Of a stretch of 64,000 nucleotides of DNA, positions 22,210-32,839 are shown in pieces (the first letter of the stretch is position 1; each line of letters starts with the position of its first letter). Source of the DNA: Glutinoglossum americanum (taxonomy: Eukaryota > Ascomycota > Geoglossomycetes > Geoglossales > Geoglossaceae); NCBI GenBank assembly GCA_020080175.1, contig JAGHQL010000023.1, positions 124,001 to 188,000 of the forward strand. The letters are read 5' to 3'. The notes under the pieces are model-generated. The model had not been told where the DNA came from, ran no database searches, and worked only from the letters and a program-made list of their open reading frames with translations. The position numbers were made by a program, and so were the translations under genes.

Positions 22210-23427
22210 ATGGCGAAAATAAGACCCAAAAGCAAGAAGTCAAAGAAGTCCCAAAAATCAATACTCAACACTGTTGCGCCAGCGCCGAGGAAGCGGATGC
22301 CTCTACGGTCCTGGAGTGACTACCTCAAAGATGCTACTGAACTCCAACATACAGGCCAACCCACCGATGCCCTCAAACCAGCTCAGACCGCCCTCTCCCT
22401 TCTCGAAGCCCTCTCACCGCCTAGACCCCTCCCAGCCCTCACCGTCATCGCAGAGATATACATCGAACTTGGAGACATTGACGCGGCAAGGTCGCACTTT
22501 CTTAGAGCCATAGAGCTGGATCCCGATGGGGCGGTGCCGGAAAGTGAAGGGGGTGGAGCTGAGAAGTTTCTGTGGTTGGCGCAGCTGTGCGAGGAGGGTG
22601 GGGAGGAAAGCGTACGATGGTTCGAGCGAGGAGTAGGTGTATTACGGCGAGATATAGGGGCGCTCGAGGGCTCGGCCGGGAAGGAGTATGTGGGAGAAAC
22701 AGCTACACTACTCGAAGAAAAGCGAAGAAAGCTCGCGAGCGCCCTCTGCGGCATAATCGAAGTCTACATGACCGACCTTGCCCTCTCCCCTTCCGCAGAA
22801 TCCAACTGCGAATCCCTCATCACCGACGCCCTCCTCTCCGCCCCGCACTCCCCAGAACCCCTCCAAACCCTAGCTTCAGTCCGAATCTCCCAGCTCCGGC
22901 TCGCCGACGCCCGCGCAGCGTTATCCCGCAGTCTCGAACTCTGGCAGCACTTGCCCCCCGACGCGCCCGACGTGCCCGACTTCCCCACGCGCGTCAGCCT
23001 CGCGCGGCTGCTCCTCGAAACAGAGATGGAGGATGCGGCGATCGACGTGCTGGAGCGGCTGGTCGGCGAGGATGATGGGAGCGTGGAGGTGTGGTATTTG
23101 GGGGGGTGGGGGTTATATCTTATGGGTCGGAAGAAAAAGGAGGCGGCGGGGGTGACGGCTGCTGCGGGGGAGGGGGGGGATTGGAGAGTTTTGTGGATTG
23201 CGAGCCGTGAGTGGTTGCGGAATAGTCTGAAGTTGTATGAGGTGCTCGAGTGGGAGGATGAGCGGTTAAAGGATCATGCGTTGGAGTTAGTGGAGGGGCT
23301 GGATGCAGAGCTAGGTGGGGCGGGTGAGGAGAATGAAGAAGAGGAGGAAGGTGTTGCGGATGGAATTGATGGGGAAGATGATGAGTGGGAAGATGAAGAT
23401 GGTGATCTAGAGATGGAGGGAACGTAG
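22210..23427 (+). CDS. acl4: TPR protein, Acl4-like assembly chaperone of ribosomal protein L4
   Basis: Probable dedicated chaperone that binds newly made Rpl4 and carries it to the pre-60S particle. It is a single uninterrupted frame of 405 residues starting with a basic segment (MAKIRPKSKKSKKSQKS). TPR-like helices follow: WSDYLKDATELQHTGQPTDA, LTVIAEIYIELGDIDAARSH with FLRAIELDPDGA, and RLADARAALSRSLELW. The tail is strongly acidic (Glu/Asp blocks, about residues 375-405). A basic N-terminus, TPR core and acidic tail match Acl4 as I recall it. Codon choice changes from C-rich to G-rich along the gene, which is unusual but does not break the frame. An RRPE-like A/T tract lies in the shared promoter. 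Confidence 0.82.
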   Translation: MAKIRPKSKKSKKSQKSILNTVAPAPRKRMPLRSWSDYLKDATELQHTGQPTDALKPAQTALSLLEALSPPRPLPALTVIAEIYIELGDIDAARSHFLRAIELDPDGAVPESEGGGAEKFLWLAQLCEEGGEESVRWFERGVGVLRRDIGALEGSAGKEYVGETATLLEEKRRKLASALCGIIEVYMTDLALSPSAESNCESLITDALLSAPHSPEPLQTLASVRISQLRLADARAALSRSLELWQHLPPDAPDVPDFPTRVSLARLLLETEMEDAAIDVLERLVGEDDGSVEVWYLGGWGLYLMGRKKKEAAGVTAAAGEGGDWRVLWIASREWLRNSLKLYEVLEWEDERLKDHALELVEGLDAELGGAGEENEEEEEGVADGIDGEDDEWEDEDGDLEMEGT

Positions 23428-23870
23428 CGATGGCCCGGAACGCAAAATTAGGAAAAATCGTTTCTTGCAGTCTCGACGCTTTCCATGTTAATGGGTTTGG
23501 TAGTGTAACGGGTTCTTATATTCTGGACTCGGGGACTTAGCTCCAGGCTATGCCGGGCCGCTTGCTCAATGAACTCGAGTAGATAGCATACAGTAAGAGA
23601 TAGATGAGCACCGCCTGTCCACGCTAAATCGCGAGCAAGGCGAAATAAGAAAAAAGGGAAAGGGAAAGGGAAAGGGCCAGCCAGGAGTCTCCTGACCAAA
23701 ATTCCCTGATATAATGTATGTATATCCAAAAAAAACTCCAGATGCATACCCTCTAGTTGCATCATAGCGAAGGAGCAGCATAATTGTCTGCATCGGTTGA
23801 TAATAAGCAAGGCGATACTTTTGCAAAGCAGGGAGAAAGGTGTTGCACTAAATTAAAATAGCAACGTCGA
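23428..23870. other. Convergent 3' intergenic region
   Basis: About 440 bases between the stops of the Acl4-like gene and the unknown Ser-rich gene. A GGGAAA hexamer is repeated about four times at 23655-23676. No gene. Confidence 0.55.
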
Positions 23871-26782
23871 CTATCGCCGGCCCTTCCAGTCATCGTCCCC
23901 CTCTAGCAGTTTTCTGGCATCCTCCAGTCTCCGTCTCCAATCCGCAGCCCTTTGTGGATCGCTGTCGTTCAGATGCCCGCAAGCCCTCTTAAGGGTTTCC
24001 ACCATTCCCTCGACCAACGCCCTATCCTCCTTGTTGAGTATTATGGCGCCTTCAGCTCCGTAAACACCAGAGGCGCCGAGCGACCCCGAACGGCCAGATC
24101 GACCGGAGAGGAAAGCCCTGGTGGACGGTAGCGGCCTAGGAAATATTTGCCTTGGTTTGTTCACGAGTGGAAAGGAGCGTGGGGTCCCTGCTGGAGTTGA
24201 TGATGCGGAGCGATCTCCGGAGGAGGTAGAAGTTGGCGTCGCCTTGCCGTCCATTTTTATGGGTTCGGAGAGGCTGCTTGGGGACTCATTGGCTCCCCTA
24301 ACTGTCGTTGGGGTGAGGGAACGCTCCGAGTTAGCCTCCTGCCAGTTCTGGTCTTCTGATCCCGTTGGGATATCTACTAGAGGACTATTGGCAGTTTCTA
24401 GGGTATTAATCCGCAAACCATCGACACTAATCTGCCGACCCCCACCCCGCTCATACCTATCATCATCCTCATCCTCAGAGTTCTCTCCCGATCCGAGACC
24501 CTCAGTGGCCGTAGCGAATGTAGCGTATGTCGATACTGAGCTCACGCTATCCTGCCTCGTGTGGTGCCGTTTAGGGAATGGCTTTGGGCCCGTATCCTCA
24601 TCTTCAACCGCTCCATCCCTTAGAATCATCCCTGATCTGTGCCAATTGCCATTGGATTGCTGTTGGTATTCTGATACTGGCTGGGAAGTTGCTACCATAA
24701 CTTTCGTGGTTGATGCGGAACCACCGGAGCTGCAACTAGCAGATCTACTTTGTCTCCCAGAACCAGGGAGCCCATAGTCCCCTCCGCCGCTATGTAGAAA
24801 AAAGTGTTCATAATCAAAAGCATCAGCCCGGTCTTCATGCCTCTCACCAACTGTGGAAGGCTGCAATTCGGGGTCGATGGGACTCTCAGTACTAAAGCGT
24901 TCCAATTCTTCCTCGCTGTTATGCCCGGGTTCGCGGAGGAGGCTTTCATCGTTACTTTCATCATCAATTTCATGGGGACCTTGGATGTCGTCCTCTTCGT
25001 TCGTCTGCTGATCGACGCCCTTGAAATCAGTAATTTCTAGCTGGTCAACATCTAATCCTCCCTGCCCAAATTCCTGGTCATTGATATTCTCTTCTGCGAC
25101 AAAACCCTGTCTATGCCTTCTCTCGGCCATACCAATTCCTGCGTTTGCACTTAGCCCCCCTTCAACGTAGCCATTCGCGGCCGTGTACCACGCTTCCGCA
25201 GCCGTAAATGGGCTGGGTGTTCTTAAGCTTTGGAGGCTCCGCCTCCGCAACCCATCCTCTCTTGCACGCTGCTGTAAGGTGGAAATCTTTCCCTTGAGAT
25301 CCTTCATTTGGTCACGGAGGTCACGCATTTGCGCAGTTGATTGAGAGCGGGTCATACCATTCTGGCTGGTGAGGCTGCTCGTACCTAGCGGAGTTCTGAT
25401 TGAGTAGATATTTCCAGATAACGTGTCATGGCTATGACTTTGTAGAGTTCCATCCCTTGAGGAGGGAGTTAGGGGGGCCGAGTATGGGCCAGGGGAGCTC
25501 CTGATATGGTTCGCACTGAGTGAACGACTGTAGCCTAGGCTATGAGGTTTGGAGAGCTGTGCACCTTCCCTGCCAGCGTAGAAGTGCTCGTCGCTACGGG
25601 TCTTCGAAACGGACAAGGTTGTTGGGGTATTTGAGCCATCTCCTGGTGAGCATGCCATGCCTACCATACCTTGTGCACTTGTAGAGCGACCAATAACCTG
25701 AGGCGATTGCGTTGACGAATGTAGTGATGACGGAACGGAGGTTTCGCTAAAGACTCTCGAGTGCCCAGGGCTGCTGTTTGAGGATGGCGCAGAGTGCAAC
25801 TGGCGGTGTTTTGCAGGCGACACGCCTAACGGAGGGTGTATTAGTAGCCTTCCCCCGTCGGCTCCAGCAGAGGATGGTGATGTGTTGCTATAGGGTGGAG
25901 AGTGTCGGGTGGTAGACGCGGGGGACATGGACGGCGATGGTGATATTATTAGGGAATGCCGGGCCCGGCTGAGGTTCCCTTCCATATTCTAGATAGAGAT
26001 TCTCATTAGCAGCTACTCCAAAACCCTAGAAACTTCATATGTTTCCCAAAGCTACTTACGTCAAGTCTTCTCTTTGCACTGGCTAATATCCTCTCCGCCC
26101 GCCTACTCAGTGCATGTGAGGTTTTATCATCACGTTCGCCCTGGCGCATACCGCTGGTTTCAGCGCCATTTCCTGGGCTATTATGCGCATAGTGTCCATG
26201 GTCCTCACTCGCACTACCGGACAGCTCTTCATCCTCGTCCGGGAATGTACCTTCTTCGTCCACGGAAAAAGCGTCGTCGAAATTTTCAAAGCCAAGCGAA
26301 GACCCGTCTGAAGTAACAGACACCGAGTTTGACGGTCTTCGTTCTGATATAGAGAACGTAGAGGTATAGTCCCCCGTCTGCTGTGATAGGGTAAATTCTA
26401 GGGTTGGTGATGAGGCCAATGGCGGGCTTCGACTGCCTGACCGATGCCATATACTCTGCTTTGGGCCCCGTGCCTTCGGGGTTGTCTCCACCTCCTCGAT
26501 GTCCGGTAGTACCCCGCCCACACTATATGATTCCATCGGCGGCGTCACCATTGGCGACGCAGTTCTTCTGCCTGGTGGAGGTCTCGCAAGCTGAGCGAAC
26601 GGAGGATGCGAATTGAGTGCCCGAGCTGCTAGAGGTGGTGAAGGCGGACGCGTTGATTCTGGCGGCGGTGATGGGGTAGACATGCGCATATAATCTTGAT
26701 TGTAGGGAAGAATCATGTCGGGATTCGTGAGAGTCGGCGACGGTAGGGACGGTGCCAGGACCGTAGATGTTAGCTCTTGCAT
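23871..26782 (-). CDS. Large Ser/Pro-rich fungal protein of unknown function with short coiled coil
   Basis: I do not recognise a named family. Exons (minus): 26782-26060 and 25988-23871, with a 71-base GT-AG intron and 946 residues. The join reads ASAKRRLDNMEGNLSRARHS, a segment I recall from other unnamed Pezizomycotina proteins. The protein is mostly disordered: Ser/Pro/Thr stretches, several SPSP and TPPS motifs and acidic blocks. One helical block, QMRDLRDQMKDLKGKISTLQ, is followed by an Arg-rich part and RRRSLQSLRTPSPFTAAEAW, which looks conserved. The C-terminus has a second helix, IILNKEDRALVEGMVETLKR. No membrane segment, signal peptide or catalytic motif is seen. Many SP/TP sites suggest phosphorylation. 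The first in-frame ATG was taken as the start, and an upstream exon is possible. Confidence 0.72.
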
Positions 26783-28436
26783 GTTTGGATTTTGCGATAT
26801 GATCACTGCTCTGAGAATCTAGAAGAAAATGTTTTTATGGAGGCGATGAGGTCCTCAGGGGTGCGCAGACGTGGGGAATCTGAAGATATTCCACCGAACA
26901 AGATTGATTCGATCAAATTAACGCGAGATCCAGAAAAACCCCGCCCACATTTGGTTGCCCAAATTGCTTGCCTTTAAGCAAAAGGAGAATGAAATTTTGG
27001 TGGAACAAAGAATGAATTGCAGTCTAGTACGAAGAGAGATATCCTGACAATGAGAAGAGAAAGAACTAGGATAGAGCGCGACGTCGCCTCACGAGAAAGA
27101 AAGACAAGAAAAAACAATAATTCTGTAGACGGCACAAATTGCAGTTTGTTGCAGGTCAGCTCGGCCCGTCGTGGTAGGCGGAACAACCTGATAGGCAGAG
27201 TGCCTGGCTAGGTTAACTTAACGCAAATAGAGTTGATGAGGCGATGAATAATGATTCCCGAGGCTAGAGCAAGGGCTGCAGTCGCATGCAGGACCCAGGA
27301 CATGCTATGCTGCCTACGAAGGTATGCCATTTTTTTTGGGGTCCAACTGTTCCACAGAACCCGAACCTATACCTATTCATCTCGGCACCGGACTATATGC
27401 GGAGTACTCTATATGAGGTGAGCAATTCGCACTCTAAGTTAGAGTTGAGCTGCTCAAGGTTCTGCTTGTCGTGCATCTACTCCCATGATCACCTGTCGGT
27501 AAGGAATGTGCTTCCGAATACAACGAATACAAATACGGAGTACAATATGTTCTGTTCCGATGTGGGGGCGTACGCCACAGCCGACTAACCGTAAGAGTCC
27601 TGTTGGGTTTCGCAGGATTCTAGTGCTTACCTCTAATGCGTGGGTTAGGCATGTAAGAGAGATCTCGTATATCGATCTGACTTCTTGCTTAGGGATATAT
27701 CCGAATCACCACAGCCCCTTTACGGTTTCTTATATCCATCGCGATTGGATGCTCTTTGTTAAATCTCGAGTGGTCGCATATCCAACCAACCCAACATCAA
27801 TCAATCCTCATATCACAGGCGGAGGATCCGCTCCAGGGTGGGCATCCAACATTGAGAGGGACCCAATGGCGGCCGGGCAATTTTAATGTTAATGTCCGTA
27901 AAAGAGGAATGCGATCCAGCGTAATCCAATGCGCTTCATTTAAATTTTCGATAAAGGGCCTAGATACAAAAATTACGAATAGCACTATATACCTCTTATG
28001 CTTTACACTAACTGAACACAGACCTTCCACCTCATCGTGGTACGACCGCCCCGCTACCACGGTTGCGGCGCCGGCCCATGCTCTGCAGCGGACCGGTAAG
28101 GCCAATCGAGACTTCGACCGCGCGGTTCGCGCTCACGATCCAATTTTCATGCTGAATGGCGCTGCTGACGATAACCTAGGAATTCCAGGAGCGACTTTCT
28201 AAAATACACTTCAATTTTCCGGCAAGCTTCCGTCGCAATCGATCCCCATGTGTGGGGGACTTTGGAAAGCGAAAGTGGACATAAATGTTACAGTACATCG
28301 CTCTCACAGGCGCGAAATGTCGTTTTTGTGTTGCGCTAATGGATCACAGACCCTCGGCGTTGCGGTGCACAAACTATCGAATAAAAATTGATTTTTATAT
28401 CGTCCCATAATACGTAACGCAGCATCAAGGCTGCCA
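26783..28436. other. 1.65-kb gene-poor stretch
   Basis: Upstream of the unknown Ser-rich gene and downstream of PUF6. Short frames (for example 27506-27886 and 27756-28202) have no recognisable features. Two copies of a CGGAGTAC motif occur (27400-27407, 27536-27543). No terminal repeats or transposase remnants were seen. Confidence 0.5.
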
Positions 28437-30691
28437 CTATAACATCTTAAGTAGAAGTCTCGACCCTGGATTACCAGCAGTAGAGTTCCGATTATTCTTG
28501 CATTTCCCTCTCTCAGATTTGCTCTCTTTCTGCATCTTCTGTTCGGTAGTCTTCTCGTTGGCAGCACTTTCTAGCTGCATTCGATGTTTGTTTAGCGCTG
28601 TGAGGACCTCCTCTTTCTTTTCAAACCCCTCGGATTCCAACAGGCCTACAACAACGAATGAACCGGGCCCGGTTGCCCAAGACAAGAGGTGTGGTTTTAC
28701 GCGGTCGTAGAAGAGATTGTGAAATTCTAGTGGTGGGCTTACGACTGTGTCTTGGTCAGTCGACTCAGATAGTATGGGCATGAAGGGGACTCCACCATCC
28801 ACTCTGCCCCACTTGATGTTGTAATGCCCACCCATCACCAAGGCCTTCATCATTCGGCCTCCAGCCGCACTACCTGCCACATGTCCATCTATGCTAGGAT
28901 CACCCTCTGCAACTTGTACCACTGCCTCCAGAGCCTCGGTTTTTTCGCCATCGCAGCCCAAGAGGACCTCAGAGATAAATTGACAGCCAAAGGAACTCTG
29001 CATAAGCGTCTCGGTGTTCTGCGCAACAGCATGCAGCAAAGGCTTAGAGACGGCTTTAAGGAGCTCTTTTCGCCGGATTACCGGGTCTTTCTTACTGGTG
29101 GTGGTACGCCTGGAATCAATTTCTTCCAAAAGGGCAAGATCGTCGGAACTGAGGAGCCATTTCATGCGGCCCACAGGGAGATAGAGGAGAGGAATCCGTG
29201 TAATTAAGTGGACCGCATATTCGGCAAGATGTGCAGATCGCTCGTCTGTCTTGCCTAAGAGCTCGGGGAAAATTGCTTTTGAAACAGCCACAGTGTCATC
29301 AATAACTTCGTACGCAGCTAGGAGGATCTGGTGGCCATGGGCGTCCTCGGAAATCGCTGTAATATAGTCCTTATATGCCCTGAGAATCTGTTTGCGATCC
29401 TAAAAGTTCCCATTGGTTAGAATTGCGCTATAAAGTGGGTGAGATATAGAGAAGCGCACCTTTGCGGTGCCATGGGCTAGGGCTAGAGAAACTACTCTCG
29501 CTCCTGATCTCGTAAAGGCTAGGTTTTTAAGCAAGTGGCCATCCTCATCGCTCTTGAGCAACTCGATAAATTCAGTCATCTCCTCACTACACTGGCGGAC
29601 ATTCAATATATACTCGAGCATAGCATCATGCAGCATCGTGAATCCCGACATGTTTTTCTGCGTCAGCTGTTTGATAAGCTCGAAAAGAGACTGCATGATG
29701 GGTGACCGTTTCTCTGGTGATGCCTCTAGTACGTCGGATAATCGCGAGCTGACCTTGTCCTGACTTTTCACCTTGAATATCGCGAATTCAGGACCATACC
29801 ATTCACGTAGCAGGATGGCTTTTTGATTAGGAGTGGCTAGGCTCCCACGGTAAATGTCATCTAGTACCTGGCTGGCCTCCGGGTGCTTTATTAGGTGGCG
29901 GACATGGCCATAAAATTCTGGCACTATGAAATCTCTGATTTCGGTATCTCTACACCACAAAATAAGCATAGCCCCTATATAGGGTGGAGCGCAATTGAAG
30001 ACTCCAAAACTCACCCGTGCACCAGGAGCTTGCTTATCAGAAACTTCGCATATTTGCTTTCTCCTAGCTGTTTATAGCTGCCCTCTAGTTCCCTCGCTAT
30101 CGCCTTCCTCTGGTCTAAATTGGCATATTTCAATGCCGTCTGCACAACCCTAACGGAGTCGTGCTTGAATACAAATTCCTTAATTCTTCCTGTCACAATA
30201 CCGAAGAGCTCTGCAACTAGCTCCCTCCGTTCATCACAGGGCACATGTGATTTCCGCCGAAGTCGCTCCCAAATCTTTTTCGACCGGTGGATAAGATCTG
30301 CATTGGGTTTTGCGGCTTTGCGTTCTTGGGCTAGAAGCTTTTGCTTCTCGTGAGATTCTTTTGATTTGGACGCTGGTTCGAAGTTTAGCCACATGGAATC
30401 TGAGCCGGAGTGGATTTACATACAACTATTAGTGGTGGATCGAGGAATTGTTGGCTCAGCCGCACCGTTCGCCATAGTGGTATGTCCTTCGTTACCTAAA
30501 CTGCTATCTGAAGTGCCATCTTCATCACTGAGGCCACCGAGTTCGTCTTCTGCGAGGCCGGTCTTGTCAAGTTCAGCAGCTTTCTTTGCGTGCGTTTTGG
30601 ACGACTTTGAGGCTTTTGAGCCTTCAAACTTGGCTTTTTTGACCTTGCCCCTTCGCCCTTCGGCGCTGCCTTTGCGTTTAATGCCTGCCAT
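28437..30691 (-). CDS. puf6: Puf6-type pumilio-repeat protein
   Basis: Nucleolar PUF-like protein (Puf6/PUM3), needed for 60S assembly and, in yeast, ASH1 mRNA repression. Exons (minus): 30691-30424, 30372-30015, 29949-29460, 29399-28437 (692 residues). Introns of 51, 65 and 60 bases have GT-AG ends. N-terminus: basic, Lys-rich nuclear/nucleolar signal (MAGIKRKGSAEGRRGKVKKA). Core: EKQKLLAQERKAAKPNADLI, WERLRRKSHVP, FVFKHDSVRVVQTALKYAN, KYAKFLISKLLVHG-DTEIRD and FTRSGARVVSLALAHGTAKD, all puf-repeat helices. The C-terminal CPL-type region ends GNPGSRLLLKML, as in family members. Intron 1 was chosen so that the frame continues NSSSKSKESHEK. The 24-base alternative acceptor is too close to the donor. 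Confidence 0.93.
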
Positions 30692-31209
30692 CAGACATAG
30701 ATAATTGTATGTTGTTGGTATCAACGACTTTCCTCGGTGTTGAATTTTCTTTTACCAAAATGTGGGTATTGGAACCTTGGCGTGTTTGCGCTGTTTGCTC
30801 TCTCATGGCGTTTACCAATTTTGTGGTATGGGAACCTCCAAAACTCTTAATACCTATTCCTTAACGTTTCTCGTACAGCGTATTATACTTGGCTTCGTTT
30901 GGTTCTATACCATTGTGCTGCTCGGTAGATATGGTGAGGTGTAGTCTCTTGCACGATCATTCTTGATCTCACGAGCTTTCCGTTCACGACGCGGCCTACA
31001 TTTAGACTTGGCGCGCTGGTGCAGCGGCACGGGCACGGTAAAGAGTTATCTATAAGATATATTTGGTAGAAATGTCAACCATTATAGCTCCGCCACGCCT
31101 TACCATGCATAACAGAAGGGGACCACCGCGGTAAACTGCAAAGGGCAGAAGGACAATACAAATAACCAGATGTTCTAGCGCAGTCTTGGCACACCCGTAA
31201 AAGAATAAA
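30692..31209. other. Intergenic between PUF6 and RAD51
   Basis: About 520 bases: PUF6 promoter plus RAD51 3' region (both genes on the minus strand). No frame or repeat of note. Confidence 0.55.
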
Positions 31210-32511
31210 CTAATCTTTCTCCAAATCCTTTGGTGAAGGGTCACCAATACCATCCTCGTTTATTGCAAATAAACAGTCAGACTCTGGCAAACATGGTGAG
31301 TCGTAAATTTTGCAGATCCGAGTCTCACCACGCCCTTTCTTCAACGATAGCCGGGTTGTCGATGCATGTGCGATGATGTTTCCCCCTATCGGCTTCTTTG
31401 GGTCTGGGTTGAACATTGCAGATGGACCTCCATCAACCTGGGCAACCACTTGGTTTGTTATAACAACCGCAATGCCGAATTCGTCCGCGAGTCGATGGAG
31501 GGCTCTCAAGAACTTTGCTAAGTGCATTTGTCTTGTACTGAGCTCGCCTCTGCCAACGAAATCTGTTCGGTAAAGAGAAGTCGCGCTATCCACGATTAAA
31601 AGTGAAAATCTTGTCTCCGTCATCATCGCAGCGGCCTGATTGAGGAGTTGAAGCTGGTGGTCTGAGTTGTAGGCTCTGGCGTATGCCACATTGTCGAGAA
31701 CTTCTTCACCGGAGAGGCCATACCGGGCTGCCACAGCCAAGAGTCGAACCGGTCTACCGTAAACAGTCAGCAAAAAATGAATGCCTCAAGACAAAAGATT
31801 CACCTCACCGGAAAGTGCCCTCTGTATCGATATACAAGCACTTTCCCTCTCCACCACCCATGTCAAAAGGCAGCTGGCAGGTGACTGCTAAAGTATGACA
31901 GATCTGACTCTTGCCAGTTCTGAATTCGCCGAAGAATTCGGTAATAGAGCCAGTCTCAACGCCGCCGGCGAGTAGAGTATCAAGCTGCTTAGAGCCAGTG
32001 GTGATGGAGATCAACTCGCTGCGCCGTTGGTGCATCTCTGTTGCTGTTGTAAACCCCATCGGCACGAGCTTCGAGGCTATAATCACAGGTTAACTACTGG
32101 GTCCTGACACCTATTCTAAATAGGAGTCGCTTGCCTTCTGCTAACACTTTTGTTGCCTTCTGCTCCGATATTCCTTTGATTTGCTCTAGCACGCGTTTGG
32201 GACTGTCCACCTTGTCGATTAGGCAAACGAAGCAAAAAATATCTATAAGTATAGAATTGACTTGGAAGACTATTGACATACGTGTACGCAACAGCCTCCA
32301 CCGTATAAAAACCACCCTCTATAATTAGTTGGATGTCGCGCTTCGTAAGACCAGCAACACCCTGAGACGCATCAGAAAATATCGTATCAGGAGCACGATC
32401 GCGACTCTAATAATTTACCTCAAGCGCAGCAAGTGGAGTGGGGGCACCTGGACCACCCATACCGCTTTCTTCATACCCTGATTGGGATTGCTCAGCATCT
32501 TCGGTGCTCAT
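31210..32511 (-). CDS. rad51: RAD51 recombinase
   Basis: Strand-exchange ATPase of homologous recombination. Exons (minus): 32511-32419, 32361-32282, 32202-32135, 32076-31809, 31753-31210 (350 residues). Visible: N-terminal helix-hairpin-helix region [20 protein letters not shown] and [15 protein letters not shown]; linker [19 protein letters not shown]; Walker A GEFRTGKS at 130-137; Walker B LLIVD at 221-225; loop region [18 protein letters not shown]; and a conserved C-terminus. The N-terminal domain and VEAVAYTPKR favour RAD51 over the meiotic paralog Dmc1. Intron 3 (32134-32077) has a GC donor (AAG|GCAAGC). The only GT alternative inserts extra residues in a conserved linker and leaves a 34-base intron. 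The gene is divergent from SLD3, and an ACGCGT box lies in their shared promoter. Confidence 0.96.
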
Positions 32512-32839
32512 TTCGGCGATTGAATAGGTAGAAACAAATTGAATAACACGTCGATGTTAACTTAGACGTGTCTGTGGACCCGATTGTTTTGGTGAGACGC
32601 CTGATCCCGTGACGAGATAAAGAATCACTCCCTCCTTCCGAATACTACATGTTTGCTCTCTAGAATGATATTCTTGGCATATTTGGCTCTACCCAGGACG
32701 CGTCTTCCAGGACACTCGAAAACCGGGCTCACCACTGACTCAACGAACGTACCATCGACAATTGAGCAGTTCAAATGGACTCCAAAACTACACCGATCGA
32801 TCTTTAATCCGATGGATTTACCTTGCCGTATTAGCTAGG
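32512..32839. promoter_or_regulatory. Shared promoter of RAD51 and SLD3
   Basis: 328 bases between divergent start codons. It holds ACGCGT (32698-32703), the MluI cell-cycle box read by MBF in yeasts, and a TGACTCA box (32736-32742). Function is inferred from motif and gene identity. Confidence 0.55.

Noticed and set aside
24121-24777. A 218-codon plus-strand frame inside the Ser-rich gene
   Set aside because: Opposite strand of a longer spliced gene; no ATG context or family signal.
27200-28300. Possible degenerate transposon in the gene-poor stretch
   Set aside because: No terminal repeats, target duplication or transposase-like residues could be seen.
30400-30423. 24-base intron alternative in PUF6
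   Set aside because: Too short for a fungal intron; the 51-base version ending at 30373 keeps the frame and the family sequence.
32108-32134. GT donor at 32107 for RAD51 intron 3 (nine extra codons) instead of the GC donor
   Set aside because: It would leave a 34-base intron and insert residues in the conserved [11 protein letters not shown] linker.
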